NCBI GenBank assembly: GCA_015487515.1
Contig: WFPQ01000172.1
Span: 1-5,362 of the forward strand
Direction of reading: 5' to 3'
Origin: Hyphomicrobiales bacterium
Lineage (GTDB): Bacteria > Pseudomonadota > Alphaproteobacteria > Rhizobiales > Devosiaceae
Length of the DNA stretch: 5,362 nucleotides
Shown: positions 5,329 to 5,362 of the stretch, piece by piece
Numbering within the stretch: the first letter of the stretch is position 1
Layout: the number at the start of each line of letters is the position of its first letter
Notes under the pieces: generated by a model
What the model was told of the DNA's origin: nothing
Database searches by the model: none
Seen by the model: the letters and a program-made list of their open reading frames with translations, nothing else
Translations under genes and position numbers: made by a program

Positions 5329-5362
5329 ATGTTTCGAGTATGGCTTTTAGGGGTTTAAGAAG

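Noticed and set aside
5331..5357. Possible sigma28 promoter for flagellin (TAAA, 15 nt, CTCGAAAC on the minus strand)
   Set aside because: The -10 part matches only about 4 of 8 consensus positions. No sigma54-type GG-N10-GC element was found in the 82 bp available either, and the promoter may lie beyond the edge.

Overview
The window is a flagellar filament-assembly locus from a moderately GC-rich alphaproteobacterium. The taxonomic call rests on the flbT and flaF pair, flagellin regulators that are essentially confined to Alphaproteobacteria, and on a flagellin N-terminus (MADISLSNAVRSNLLSLQ) of the alphaproteobacterial type. I cannot assign an order or genus from the sequence alone.

Layout. 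The plus strand carries the 3' part of flgK (cut by the left edge), then flgL 39 bp downstream with a clear ribosome binding site. These encode the two hook-filament junction proteins. A 145-bp gene-free spacer (2785-2929), rich in GC-rich inverted repeats, separates them from a convergent minus-strand block. In transcription order that block is: a flagellin gene (start best placed at 5280, stop at 3850), a well-formed intrinsic terminator (3795-3824), a C-rich leader, flbT (3680 to 3243) and flaF (3304 to 2930). flbT and flaF overlap out of frame by 62 nt, so about 20 codons are dual-coding. The right edge holds 82 bp of flagellin leader and upstream sequence.

How the genes work together. 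FlgK and FlgL form the junction on top of the hook. Flagellin polymerises on that junction into the filament. FlbT (flagellin mRNA-level regulator) and FlaF (flagellin partner or secretion factor) adjust how much flagellin is made and exported. All products are late or near-late flagellar components.

Novelty. All five genes belong to known families, and I see no mobile element, RNA gene, CRISPR array, defence gene or undescribed system. The details worth a second look are the flbT/flaF dual-coding overlap, the duplicated beta-rich module in an unusually long, Lys/Arg-depleted flagellin insert, the long FlgL insert, the strand-specific terminator followed by a C-rich, G-poor tract between flagellin and flbT, the repeat-rich convergent spacer, and a small hairpin in the flagellin leader.
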